From the NCBI RefSeq assembly GCF_051020985.1, contig NC_135003.1, forward strand, positions 210,001-274,000: 64,000 nt of DNA. The letters are read 5' to 3'. The stretch's first letter is position 1, and each line of letters begins with the position of its first letter. The DNA comes from Nomia melanderi. Its lineage: Eukaryota; Arthropoda; Insecta; Hymenoptera; Halictidae. The notes beneath the pieces were generated by a model that saw only the letters and a list, made by a program, of their open reading frames with translations, searched no databases and was not told the origin of the DNA. Shown here one piece after another: positions 10,035 through 21,690 of the stretch. The translations under genes and the position numbers were made by a program.

Positions 10035-12992
10035 TTCACCATTCCGTGAATAATGCATCTCTGTCTCCTTCTCCCTCTCGTTGTGTGTGTATTTTTCGCA
10101 ATTTCCTCGTAACTTACGGTCGTCCGCCGAAATCGGGTCAGTTGAAATTTATCCGCGCCTCGTGAAACATTTAGTCACCCGTTACTTTGAATTATCATAC
10201 GGCCTCCCCTGACGCATAAACGGCGCCCGTTTATCGTTTACCCGTGAATTGATCGAGGAACGTTATGCTAACGTTAGAAATAATGAGCCGGTTGAAAAAA
10301 AAGGACCGGTAACGTGAGGCGACTAAACCAGTTACTAAATGGGTTTGTAATCTCTCGCACAAACTTACTCTCCGGTTTCTAACCAGAACATAGACTTTGA
10401 AGCGTTTATAAGGATATACGGTCGTAAGTTGTACGTTAAAGTAACAATTTCGCTAATGCCCAATTAACTGTTTATATAACTTTCGGTTGAACGAGACTGT
10501 CGATAGAAGAGGCGCGAGGAGCTTTTACGTGATCGTTTCGCATGATTAATTATCGACAAAAAGTTTGTTACCGCGAACTTACTCGAAACTAGTATCGAAA
10601 CAGTTCAAGAAAATTGAAGGAAATTTGTATGGACGATAATTCGCTTGCCGTAGTCAATAATTTTTATTTAGGTACGATGCAGTTTTACATTTTTTGCGTG
10701 TTGTTACGTTCAAGGTGCTTTGAAAGTCATCGGGAATTTTTTAAATGTCGCTATATATTTTTAGCTTTACAACATTGCAGCCGATAACTTTTCAGCAACC
10801 GTGAATATAATGTCGTATGAAGCTTCGTAATTTTTTTTGTATGTTTTCTCCTCTTGAAAAGTACCAGCAACTGTACTTTTGTCTTGGACAATTTACTTTA
10901 TCCTCAATCTTAATATGCGTGTATTTAGTCTTCTACTGTTTTACTTCTACAAAGCGTAGGAATTTCTCAATTTCTCAATTCTATATAGATAGAATAGGGG
11001 GAAAATGTCAGCGGAGATAATATGAACAAACGATAATGGAATGAATAATAACAAAAACTACCAATCCGTAGGTTTGACCTATGACCTTCCTTTTTGAATC
11101 AATTTGTGCTTAGAAAACAAGAAAGTGCATGCAAAAATATTGCAATACTACAGTGAGAACAAACGCGAACATTTCAGTTGCTATCACAAGGATTAAATGG
11201 TTCATTACAATAATAACATACAAACTCATAATATCAGCGAGTTCACGTTACACTTTACAAACATTGCAAGTTTGTACTTTCCCTGCAAGAGGTAACAAAT
11301 GTCACCAGACAAGATTTAACTCCGGCAACGCCAGATTCGACTTCTAGGGTATTCGTTCGAATAAAAACAGAGAAGCTGGGCCTAGCGCGTCGACGAATTC
11401 CGAGGATCGGACAGTTAATTTATCGGAGTTATCTGAAATTGGTAACAATGGACCCACTAAGAAGATGAACGCGTCACTTGTCGGCGATGAATCAGATATA
11501 CGGGTTTCGCCGGGAAAAAATCGGAAGTGAAGCCTGGCCTTTCAGCCACGTACAAGGGACTTCCTCTTTAACTGTCGGGAGAAGTGGTGGAGTAGGCTTT
11601 CAATTATAAGAGCACTATCAATTATCTCGTTTGTCCAACAAGCTTAAGTCTCACTGGCCGCGGATGCCCCGACCTACGAATACGTGTGCCACGCCGAAAC
11701 GGAACACAAAAATCACTGCTTTCACGTTCCTCCAGGCGATCCATGGATCTTAATTCTTTCAATCCGATGTTTGGCTGACAAATAGACCACAGATCTTTGT
11801 GTAAATTCAAATTTTCACGATTATGAGTAGAAAAATGCATTTGCATTAGAAAATGGATTTTCCTGAGAAATATTATTTAAAACGCTACACTTTATTATGA
11901 TGTGCATTCGGAGTAATTTTGCAAGTTTAAATTTCCTATAAAGCCATTAAAATACGTGGTTTGCCAATAAATAGACACGTAAATACGACAGAAACGTGTC
12001 TCGATAGAGTCACGGTGCAAGCGTGCGAAACTCGAACATCTTTTATTGTGCCGTTTTCGAAAAAAGTTGAGATAAATGTTCAACTTTTCTGTTACCACAA
12101 TGAAAATAGTAGTAGAAAATAATAAACATTTCCGGCGATTTGAAAGGTCGACAAGGACAGTGTCGAGCTTTATTAGAAAGGATATTTTTCATGCAACAAT
12201 AAACAAATCAATCGATAGAATGCCTAAAATAGCGAACAGAGCTAAACGAATGTAAAAATTTACTTTTTGACGAGAAGGTTATAGAACATGCTTTGTCTAG
12301 AGTTAACAATTTTTCATCTATAAAATACAAAAAAGTTAAAAGAGAAATCGCTCCGACAAGCTGAACCTTTTACTTTCCGTTCGTATTACATACAGTGCTC
12401 TATTTTCATAGGACCTTTAAAAGACATTATGGAATAATTCCTGGAGATTTTTATGATTTCGCTACAGCCAGAAATATTTAAAAGTTAAGAAATCCTTAAA
12501 AACTTCTCGCGCCAATCCTTAAATGAATGAAAATTTTTACGTGTTTCGAAACTTTTCTACAGCAGGATATTCCTTCTCGCGCAAACCTGGCCGCGAGAAA
12601 ATGATGGAAAACGAAAGACTAATATTATTCGTTGTCACACGAAGTTTCATTTTTATTTCCTCGAGCTCTCATGTTTCCTTAACCTTCATCCGCCCGTTAC
12701 AAAAAATCACAGCAAGAATTAATCTCCATTTGGGTAGAAAAAGACCGTAGGGCCTGATCAAGGTTAAAAGAATGTTTCATTGGAGTCACGAAAACCACAT
12801 ACGGACAAGCATCAAGCATGGTAATGATTTCCCTCATTATAATATCGACGATGAATAGCTGAAGACATTGACGAATAACAGACGGTTGAAACTCGAGGAA
12901 TTATGGGGTCATTGAATTCTTCGGGCACGTGGAGCAGCTTTCGACACTCCATATAAATTGGGTTAGTCGGAAATGTCGGTATTTCGTATGCA

Positions 12993-13090
12993 TTAACACT
13001 AGAACTACCGAGTAGTTATATTGCCTTACATAGAATTTCTTATACAGAGCATAAGACTTCGTAAGATTGTTATATTTGTGCCAATTTTAT
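12993..13090. repeat. One-ended TTAA MITE copy
   Basis: It begins TTAACACTAGAACTACCGAG and continues with a body that aligns with copies at 17144 and 48673 (the ...ttacatagaatttcttatac... segment). The opposite end was not recognised. Confidence 0.55.
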
Positions 13091-14632
13091 GAGTGTTTTC
13101 AATACATTTTTTATACAAGCATCTCTATGAGTTTAGTAATCGTAACACTTTGATCTATTTAGTAATTTTAATATGATGGAGCCATACATGATCGAAAATT
13201 TGTATACATTATTATTTTAAAAGATTATACGTTATACGTACATTATAAAACATTATAATAAGTCCAATATAGAAATTCAAAAAAATGATCAATTACTAAT
13301 CTTGAACGAAAGGATCCCAGTTATTATTTTTATATTAGTTTAGTCTCAAACTGTTTTATTCAAAGTTGTTTTACGGCGTTATACATCTTGGAACTCATCT
13401 TCGCTATTCAGAAAAGGAAATTGATCTGAAAGTAAAATTCAAGATAGTCTTGTGAGAATCCTTTTTATCGTTAGCAAGTTACACGTACTGAAGCTACGTA
13501 TAAACTCCTCTTGCTAACTTTTTCTTACTTTCAACAGCAGCGGAAGTAATTTAGATGTTCAATGTGAGCGAGAAATCTCTCGCATATTGAAAGGTTTCAA
13601 TGTTTCAGAAATCTTGACTATAGTGTCAGTTGTAACAATTTTGAAAGTTTTCAGGTGTTAATACGTAATCACAGAATACATATAATTATTCTGCATACAA
13701 TTTAATCGCCGTATTAAAAATATTCCAGAGAAAATCTACTCTGAAGTTCTCTTCTTTTCTTTAAACTTAGTAATTCTACTACTTTTACTATGAAAGTATC
13801 TTCAAACAAGTATACTCCTGAATGTTAATACAAAAATTAGAATCGCGAAGATTTTCAATATTATCAAGCCTATCGATATTTTCAAAGTCTTCTGAAGACG
13901 GTTCAATGAAACTGTTAAATAGTCAATTATAGTTATAATGTTGCTCCATAACCAAACTTTATGAAGCTATAAACTAGCTTATACCCGTTAACCACTACAA
14001 TTCAATTAGCAGTTAAACTCTAGAGAAACAGTGTTTTTAATCCTTTCTTTTAATTAATAATTAGACGAATAAAAATATCATGCCAAAAGTTGCGACAAGA
14101 ACTCTACTGACGCTGAATTCTTTCATTTGTAAATGATCTAATAATCATAATAAAAACTACTGAATAAAATTATAAATTAAGAAATACTATTCCTACATAT
14201 CTCTAAATATAACCCATTATCTAACGATATTTTTATTCAAATATTTGGATAAAAGACAGTTACTGAACAATTTATCAAAATCCACTTAATATATCGAAAC
14301 TCCGAGAAATTTTCAAACTGACTACAAGTGATACATCAATTCTACGCGAAACGGTTTCATTAATTTGTAATATTCTATCTCTCGAACTTTTGTTTAATCC
14401 TTGTGTTAGCAACTAGGTCCTCGGGTACCCATTTTGAAATTTTCTTCTATGTGAATCTGTTCTATTCTAATGAAAATTTGACGAAATTTCTTTGGATTTC
14501 CATTAACCGAACATCTTTACGTCGACTTTTCCTTCAAAAATAAAAGGTATACGCAAAGCTATTATAATAATAAAATTTGGATAAATGCAGACAGTTTGGT
14601 TGTCAAGATAAGGGTTAATTATCGATCGGTGA

Positions 14633-14865
14633 TTAACACTAAAACCACCGCACCTGACCAAACAACATGTTTTGGTTTCCTTATTTTGTAATTATTGATA
14701 TGTTAAAAGTATTAAATACCCGGAATGAGTTTAAAAATAAATAGTTCCACTGGAATAATATAATGAATGTACGAAGAAACCGAAAAAAGACTATTGTTGG
14801 AATTATACAAATTATATGCATAAGTATTATGTATTAATGTTAAACGCTCGGTAATCCAGTATTAA
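14633..14865. mobile_element. TTAA-flanked MITE of the piggyBac-like family
   Basis: The left end TTAACACTAAAACCACCGCA and the right end, read in reverse complement as TTAATACTGGATTACCGAGC, are imperfect inverted repeats, each with TTAA at the tip. Length is 233 bases and there is no ORF. The ends match the family seen at 33677 and at the 25904-27438 element. Confidence 0.6.
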
Positions 14866-15289
14866 ATGATAGAATTTTCGTCGACGACCGGCAATATTAT
14901 AAATTTGCAGAATGAAGAGGTGAATTATGAACTCTGCTAGCACATGGTTCTTCCAAAAAAAATGTATAAATTTATAAAGAAATCGATAATTGTTACGATT
15001 AATAACTTAGAAATACAGCAAAGTTTACACGGGTACTTTTGCGCGACCGATTAGTTAACCCTATAGTTCCCGGTAACATTGAAACCACATACTTCAGTAT
15101 CAGCAAAACTGCGAACCAGTGAACTAGTCGCGAAGCCACCAGTATAAAATCAATATAGTAACAACCACCTATTTTTTCTAACAGTTAGAATGTCATTTTT
15201 TACGAAAATATTTATTTTTGTCAAGAATGATATGTTAATTGTGAAACATACATTGTGAAAATGAATGTACTTTTCTTAGAAGTTTTTAT

Positions 15290-15760
15290 TTGGGACTTAA
15301 AGGGTTAAGTGTGAAGATCGTTCGAAATAATTCTAAACGACGCTGTACATCGCGACTGGCGCTCTTTTTGCTGAAAACGGAGTCAGAATGGAATTACCGT
15401 CCGCGGCGAGTATCGACGAGCGGAGCACAACTTGTCTTATTTGGGTCATTGTATTTTTTGGCAACCTCGAGGCAAACATCGGGGCTTCTATACGTATATA
15501 AACGAGCACTGTTCTCTCCCCGTTGGATCTGGCAATCGCTCGGAAACGATCGTTCCGCGCTGCCTCCTGGCTTACGCTCCTTTAAGCCCGCCTCGCTGCC
15601 AAACCGCTATCGAATTCGTCCGTAAATTTCTATACTCGGAGCTTGCGCGATAGACCGCCGTTCGCGAACATAATCTGCACGCGATTCCGCGAGCTACGCG
15701 GCAGACGAAAGGAAAAAGAAAATTCTGTTTCACGCTTTCTCAAACGGTTGATCGATACGA
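15290..15760. promoter_or_regulatory. GC-rich intronic island
   Basis: A GC- and CpG-rich patch flanked by AT-rich DNA. It has a 111-codon plus-strand open frame, but the translation has no recognisable domain, and overlapping frames are open too. That is typical of CpG-rich noncoding DNA. Read as probably regulatory. Confidence 0.3.
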
Positions 15761-18700
15761 ATTTTCTTTGTGAAGTTGTTGCAGTGGAACCGCGATTATT
15801 CCTATACATTAGGAGATTAACTGTTCAGATGAGTAGGAAAACTGGAAAAGAAATTTTCGAAAATATACAGTGATCCACGAAAGTATTTCAAATCCTAAGG
15901 ACATCATTAATATAATGAAATTATTTTCCCTTAGAAGTGTATTGTTCGATTTGAATAGAATTAATATATTATGCTTCATATGCACAAAAATTTGAATATA
16001 TTTAGTATTCTCGAAATTCTGTATCCATTGCCATTGTGTATCGTATTTTGAATGTTTTCCTGGACCAGTTCAAGCGTAACATTCGATCGTACATATTTCG
16101 TGATATTACCTAAGAATCTGAATTATTGGGTTCTAAAGTAAACAAGATTCTGGACAATCTAGATCGCAAAAAATAGCGACTTGGTTCATCGAGGTTTTAT
16201 TCCATAAGTTTTTTAGGTAGTACAGCATATTCTGTGTTCTAAATTATTCGGCTATACTTAAATTTATATTCTTGGAAATAAATATTTCGTTGTTTGCTTA
16301 ATGGACACTGAATTTACTTTTTTTCCTTAACGAAGAAGATAGAAATGAATGTTAGTAAACTTTATTCAAAATTGATAGCCCGTTCAATGCCGATGACGTA
16401 TTTTTACATTATGTTGTATTTTCCTTTGGTGACGTTAACATTTGTGTATGTCATGTATCCATGTGTTTCGTATATAATATTATGAAATAAATACTAATCA
16501 TTTTTTGATACAAATATTTATAAATAGTCTGTTTCTTTAAAGAAATTAAACATGTAGTTTCTTAATTTGTACATTTATTACTTATTCAGACGTATTCTTT
16601 TATAATGAAACATATACGAAGTTCAAAAGATCATACGTATTTAATTCATGAATTTTCATACAAAAAATAGTAAATATGGGATCTGTTATATTACAAAATA
16701 CAAACTCCGAATTTCTCCAAATTCCACGATCCATTAAGATTCAAATTAGGCACGTAACAATCATACACTACAAGGATATAAATTTTCGTTGCTTCTTTAA
16801 GTTATACCAATAACAAATCTTTCACATACTAAGTTATAGATAATAGATGATAAAACGGAGTGGAAAATATATTAAGCGTTATTCATTAGTCTGTACATAA
16901 TATTCACAGTCAATTGATAGTATACCAAAACAAAATATGGTGTATGTATTAGGAGAAATTTATTTCTAGAAATTGGAACTTTTGCGAAACTCAGAGACGA
17001 AACTGCGAGTACACGCGTGAACGTCTTATTCGGCTTGAAACGGGACCAGACTTTTATTCCTTATTGCGGCATTTTTTTAAGAAAGATATCAGCCTAAAAA
17101 CAGAAATATCTATAATTTGGTATAAACATATACAGTTAAATTATTAACATTAGAAATACCGAGCAGTCAAATGAACTACTTTGCATTTTCTTATAATAAT
17201 TAGAAGAGTGCATTATTAAAATCTGAATTCACCTATATTTTACTTTTGCGTATTACTAAATCAATTTACACAATAATTTCTTAAAAAAGAGAATCTTTAA
17301 CTATCTGACATAGTTAGCGTCACATTTGTTTATTGTTTTAAAGAAATATCGATGTCTTTACTTACATTCAAAAATCAATTTTTCAGAGTTCTTAGAGAAA
17401 TGAAATGATTTCTTCAACCAAAAGCGAAATATCTACAAATAATAGATCTAATGAATATCTTAAAAAATAATAAATAAACATAAGTAATAATAAATATTAA
17501 GAGTAAATCACATGCAGTAACAATGTAGTTTGAATAACTGTGTAATAACAGCAATAATTCTTAATTGTTTTAAGTACTTGACCCTATATAAGACATTTAT
17601 CATGTTGTTAAATTGCCAAATAACATTTCGTTGTTACTAGAAAATCAGCTTTTTTTCATTTATTCAAACGTTACAAACTGTTGACCACTAAAGCTGTGAT
17701 CTTGCCCACCCGAACGACGTGAAAATTGCAGAAAGGTGGCGACCGCGAAAAAAATCGGAAAGAACGCGAGCGCCAGTCAGATTTCCTATGGACGACGGAA
17801 ACGCGTGCCGCGCCGTTAATGCGTTCCGCGATCGATAAACATCGAGGAATTTACAACGGGCGCAAAATGTCCGAGCAGCTGCAGTTTCTCCCGTTAGTAG
17901 GTCGACGAACTTTTTGGCAACATTTGAGCAAACAGTACGAATGCTGCGGATGCAGTCTACTTCCACGATTCCCGTTTATCCCTCTCGATAGTTTACGGAC
18001 GGTGCCGAGTGCCACTACACGGAACAACGGTTTCCAGAATATCGTTCCTGCCCTTCTATTATGTATACCCACTTTCTGATCAACTATTTCTTTTTAATGC
18101 TTAATTATTTACTTTATGACATCCCTTTTTCCTAATAGGGTCACAAGAATCATTACTTTGTTAATAGTTTCCTGTTAAAGATAGGAATCAATGGACTGAT
18201 TCATAAATTTTTATATGATAATCGAACGCATTTTATTTTCAATGAAGAGGGATTTGTATTACACATATTACCTTTGTAATCTACCGTTTCCTTTCTCTAA
18301 TCTCTAATCTTTTATCTCGTAATATTTTTCTTACAAGATTTATTTAATTAATTTCTTAGAAATTATATTGAACCGATTCGTAGGAACTCTTAGTGCGAAT
18401 ACTAATCAGTGATCTAGTATTCCTGTTTCATTATGAATTCCTTGTCTTTCCATTTTTATTCTAACCAGATTTATAAGAACTACGTTTTGGTATTAATTTC
18501 CTAGTAGAATTTGAAATTAATGAATTCATTGGAACTAAATATTGCTGAATGAATTGCAACAGAAGAAGAAATTCCATTTTTCCTTTTTTACTCTTTCTCT
18601 CACTTTACTATCCCCAATCCTACCATCCCTACCTAAATCTAATGATATTTCTCATTCCTCGTTTCTCAATTTATTCATTGAAGCAACACACAATTCTGTT

Positions 18701-20150
18701 CAATAAACAGAAAATCCTTATCATAATCAACATATCAAATTACACAACGAATACTATAATACAGAGTACAAGTTAAAGAGGTAGAACAGTAATAGAACGT
18801 TCCATTGCACTGATTATTCAACAAATTTATTACAATCATTTCCAGAATTCCAAATGACAAATCAAGCTCCACAGTCGTTCGTTCATGCACGTCGATGTTC
18901 GATTATTGATCCACGATCAGCAGGAAACGACCCTCGGGTTGACATAAAAGGGCGCAGAGAAAGAATATGCTTACAGAAAGCGCGAAAACGCGACGGAAAA
19001 ACTTGTTGTTGGCGGGATGATGATCGATGCACGGTGAAATCTTACGAGGTCACACCACCGATTCCTCCTCGTGCGAGAGGCCGAGCGTAAATTAGTTTCG
19101 AAATGGCAAAGGAACAACCGTCCTCGTCGAACTCAATTGCTAGAAGCCATGCGAACCGAGGCGGAAAATTTATCTGGCTGATAATGAACTGGAAAACTCT
19201 GGGAAGCTTTCAACGATGGGGAAACGTTCGAGCCAGAAGAAGTTCAAGCAAGAATATTAATAGAAACCTTAGTGTCTACCATTATAAAATGCAATACGGC
19301 GCTATTATACGGAGATTGTATCGAAAACTCTGATTACAAGCGAGAAGGTTGCAAAATTAAATTTTATGAACGTACACAAATTCCTTTGAGTACTTATGTA
19401 TATCACGTTCGTTTATTACCCACTGTTTCTATGTAGTGTAAGCGAATTTTGCTAATGGTAATATAATATTAATGTTTATAAAATAATATTAAATACTAAT
19501 ATTAATGGTATTTCGATTAAAATTGGTTAATTGTAAAATAATTATTTAAAATACTTATAAAATCATTTTGTTTCAAGTTTCTCGAATTCCATTTACATAT
19601 TCGGAGTGTATAAAATTAATGTTTCAGTAATGAAACGATGCACGATTTAAATTGAAAATATAATTTATAATAATAATTTAATTATTATTCATCAAAAGAA
19701 TATGAGAATGAAAATTCAAACAAGGAAGAGTGCTGTCCATTTTCAAACAACATTGTAGCATCAATTTATTGTATTTACAAATGTTAAATTAGAAATAATA
19801 ATGTCCAATGAATGCAATGATCAAAATTAAATCTGTTAAAATCAATTTCTTCACTGAAATTATTTTCTTCTACATTTCATGTGTAGTTATACGCAAAGAA
19901 ACCAATCTCCTCATCCAATGAATCAGTAATCTCGATTAACACAACATACAATAATATGTACGAAAACAAAAAACAAATTATTATACTGAATAAGATCACT
20001 AAATAAAACTCTCAATTAACTAATAAATACACTTTACAACTACTGTTAAAATGCAAAGAAATAACCAAAATCTACTTAATAAAAGAGTTCCGAAAGGAAT
20101 TACGAAAAATTCGGGAAAAGTACGCGTTACTCTAATCGTAACACGAAACC
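15761..20150. other. AT-rich intron with two GC-richer patches
   Basis: AT-rich, with GC-richer islands at about 17690-18060 and 18860-19330. ORFs in the islands (up to 117 codons) overlap in several frames and show no domain. One repeat copy starts at 17144. Nothing else was recognised. Confidence 0.45.
17144..17330. repeat. One-ended TTAA MITE copy
   Basis: It starts TTAACATTAGAAATACCGAG. The body (cagtcaaatgaactactttg, then cattttcttata) aligns with the 48673 copy. A distal inverted end was not found. Confidence 0.5.
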
Positions 20151-20846
20151 GAGTTTATAAATAAAATTCAAACAGAGATTTGCCGAACGAACGTTCGTCG
20201 CGAAACACCGTCAATAACAGTAGTGAGGTGCATGCGAGAGTACGTGAAAAGAAAGACGTGAAAAGGGGAACAAAACGGAAGAATAGATAAAAAAGAGTAC
20301 ACACGGGGATACTGAATATTCGATTAACCAGGAGTCAGAAAAGCCGCAGGGACACGTATAACAAGGACACGTCGCGCAGGACGAGTCCATTAAGCGCGAA
20401 GTGGCCATAGGTATGTAGGTCGGGCTCCGGTTAAACCGAAAACGGGGTTGGAGCACGCTAGTGAACAAAACCAATATCCAAAAAAAAAAAAACAACAAAG
20501 AATGCCGACTACGTTTACAACACTTCGAAATCGAAGTCTAAGCGCAAAGAGGATTATGAAAATACAGCAGGTAACAAATTCTCCGATCGTTAACAACAAT
20601 GCACAAGATGAAAAAACAAGAGAGGGGCAAGAGGCGCAGACCGTCGGCAAGAGAGATTCACGCAAGGAACAACAGTCGGCGGAATGATCGTTCGTAGGAA
20701 AACATGGCAGTATAAAAGTAAACAGGAAGTAACCATAGAGAATATTGGAACACTACCTGAACGCCTCCCAAGAAAATTTCGATAAAACGATACGAGATCC
20801 TTAAACACATTAGAGATCCTCGGCAGCGCTATTCTCTTTTCTGCCT

Positions 20847-20884
20847 TTCCCTTTCTCTCTTTCTCTCTCTCTCTCTCTTTCTCC

Positions 20885-20924
<40 letters not shown>
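20847..20924. repeat. CT (GA) microsatellite
   Basis: About 78 bases of CT repeats with a few TTT and CCC interruptions. On the minus strand it is a GAGA-type tract, which in insects can bind GAGA-factor-like proteins. It sits at the edge of the CpG-rich island. Confidence 0.9.
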
Positions 20925-20926
<2 letters not shown>

Positions 20927-21225
20927 GGGTTTAGCTTTAGCCTTTAGCCAAAGCAATCCGCGTAATCACAGTGTCACGGGGGTGTCGGCGACGGCTTCGT
21001 TTCCCATGGCACGCGCGACGGGCTCAATCGAGGGTAAAGAATCCCTGGCGGTGACGATCGCGCGAGAAAAGGAGAGGATAGTAACTCGAAGAGTGTAAAC
21101 GCCGGTGGTGGCGAACGAGGGATGGAGCAGCGTCGGGAAGAACTACCTCGAGACGGCTGGAACAGCTGGCACAGCGGCTGAGAACGCGACGCATAGCGTC
21201 ACGAGCCAGGACGTTGTTCGTGCAC

Positions 21226-21268
21226 AACGACGACGACCACGACGACCACGACGACCACGACCACGAAG
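21226..21268. repeat. Tandem GACGACCAC-type array
   Basis: Repeated cgacgaccacgacgaccac units of 9 bases inside the GC-rich island. In one plus frame it reads as Asp/His repeats, but no gene model is supported. Confidence 0.75.
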
Positions 21269-21690
21269 AAACGAAGAAGCTGGACCGAGGAGACGCGGCG
21301 ACGACGAAAATACAGCAGGGAAGACGAGACACGTCGGGCCGACGCGACGCGACGCGGCCGAGGCGACGTTCAGCAAGGACTCGGGAGAGATCTGCCGGTG
21401 ACGTCGTCGTCGGCGCGACGCGAACGCGGCTGGCCGCGAAGAGGGTGGCCCCGACGAACCTCAACGCCTCGACTCCATGTTCCCCGCTAGCTAGCACAGA
21501 TCTACGCGATCGCGTCTGCTCCGAGGAAAACTAGGTCACCAAGTCACTAGCCAGCGCTCCACTCCGATTCGCGCCGCGCAACGAGATATACCCTAGGATC
21601 CTTCTGCGCGACCCTGCGTACCGCCCGAATTCGAGCCACCCCCAGTCAATAGGTTATCTCCGCTCTGCCGGAGAAAGTATGCGTGCTTTG

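Larger units (their letters stand above)
9730..10330. promoter_or_regulatory. GC-rich intronic island
   Basis: A block clearly richer in GC and CpG than its flanks, containing a tandem 9-mer array and the 48-base candidate exon. No protein gene was seen. Such islands in long insect introns are often enhancers or alternative promoters; that role is inferred. Confidence 0.3.
10331..15289. other. AT-rich intron with MITE copies
   Basis: Mostly AT-rich sequence without convincing coding potential. A moderate GC rise at about 11360-11760 may be regulatory. Two members of the TTAACACTA repeat family are present, at 12993 and 14633 (listed separately). All ORFs here are short and lack coding character. 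Confidence 0.5.
20151..21690. promoter_or_regulatory. Large CpG-rich island with pyrimidine tract
   Basis: A 1.5-kb island, the most GC-rich part of the intron, with many CGA/CGC words and long ORFs in several overlapping frames on both strands, none protein-like. A CT tract (GAGA on the minus strand) borders it. On the minus strand a short ATG frame from 20810 ends at a CAG before gtagtg donor (20757) in phase 0. This could be an alternative CdGAPr first exon, or chance. Inferred promoter or enhancer. Confidence 0.35.

Noticed and set aside
15290..15625. 111-codon plus-strand frame in a GC-rich island
   Set aside because: CpG-rich DNA has few stops in any frame. The translation shows no family and overlapping frames are equally open.
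15867..15893. acagtgatccacgaaagtat, resembling a Tc1/mariner-type terminus
   Set aside because: No inverted partner end and no transposase remnant could be found nearby.
21024..21497. 157-codon minus-strand frame
   Set aside because: It is rich in Arg/Ser/Trp runs that reflect the underlying GAC repeats; no start context, domain or splice support.
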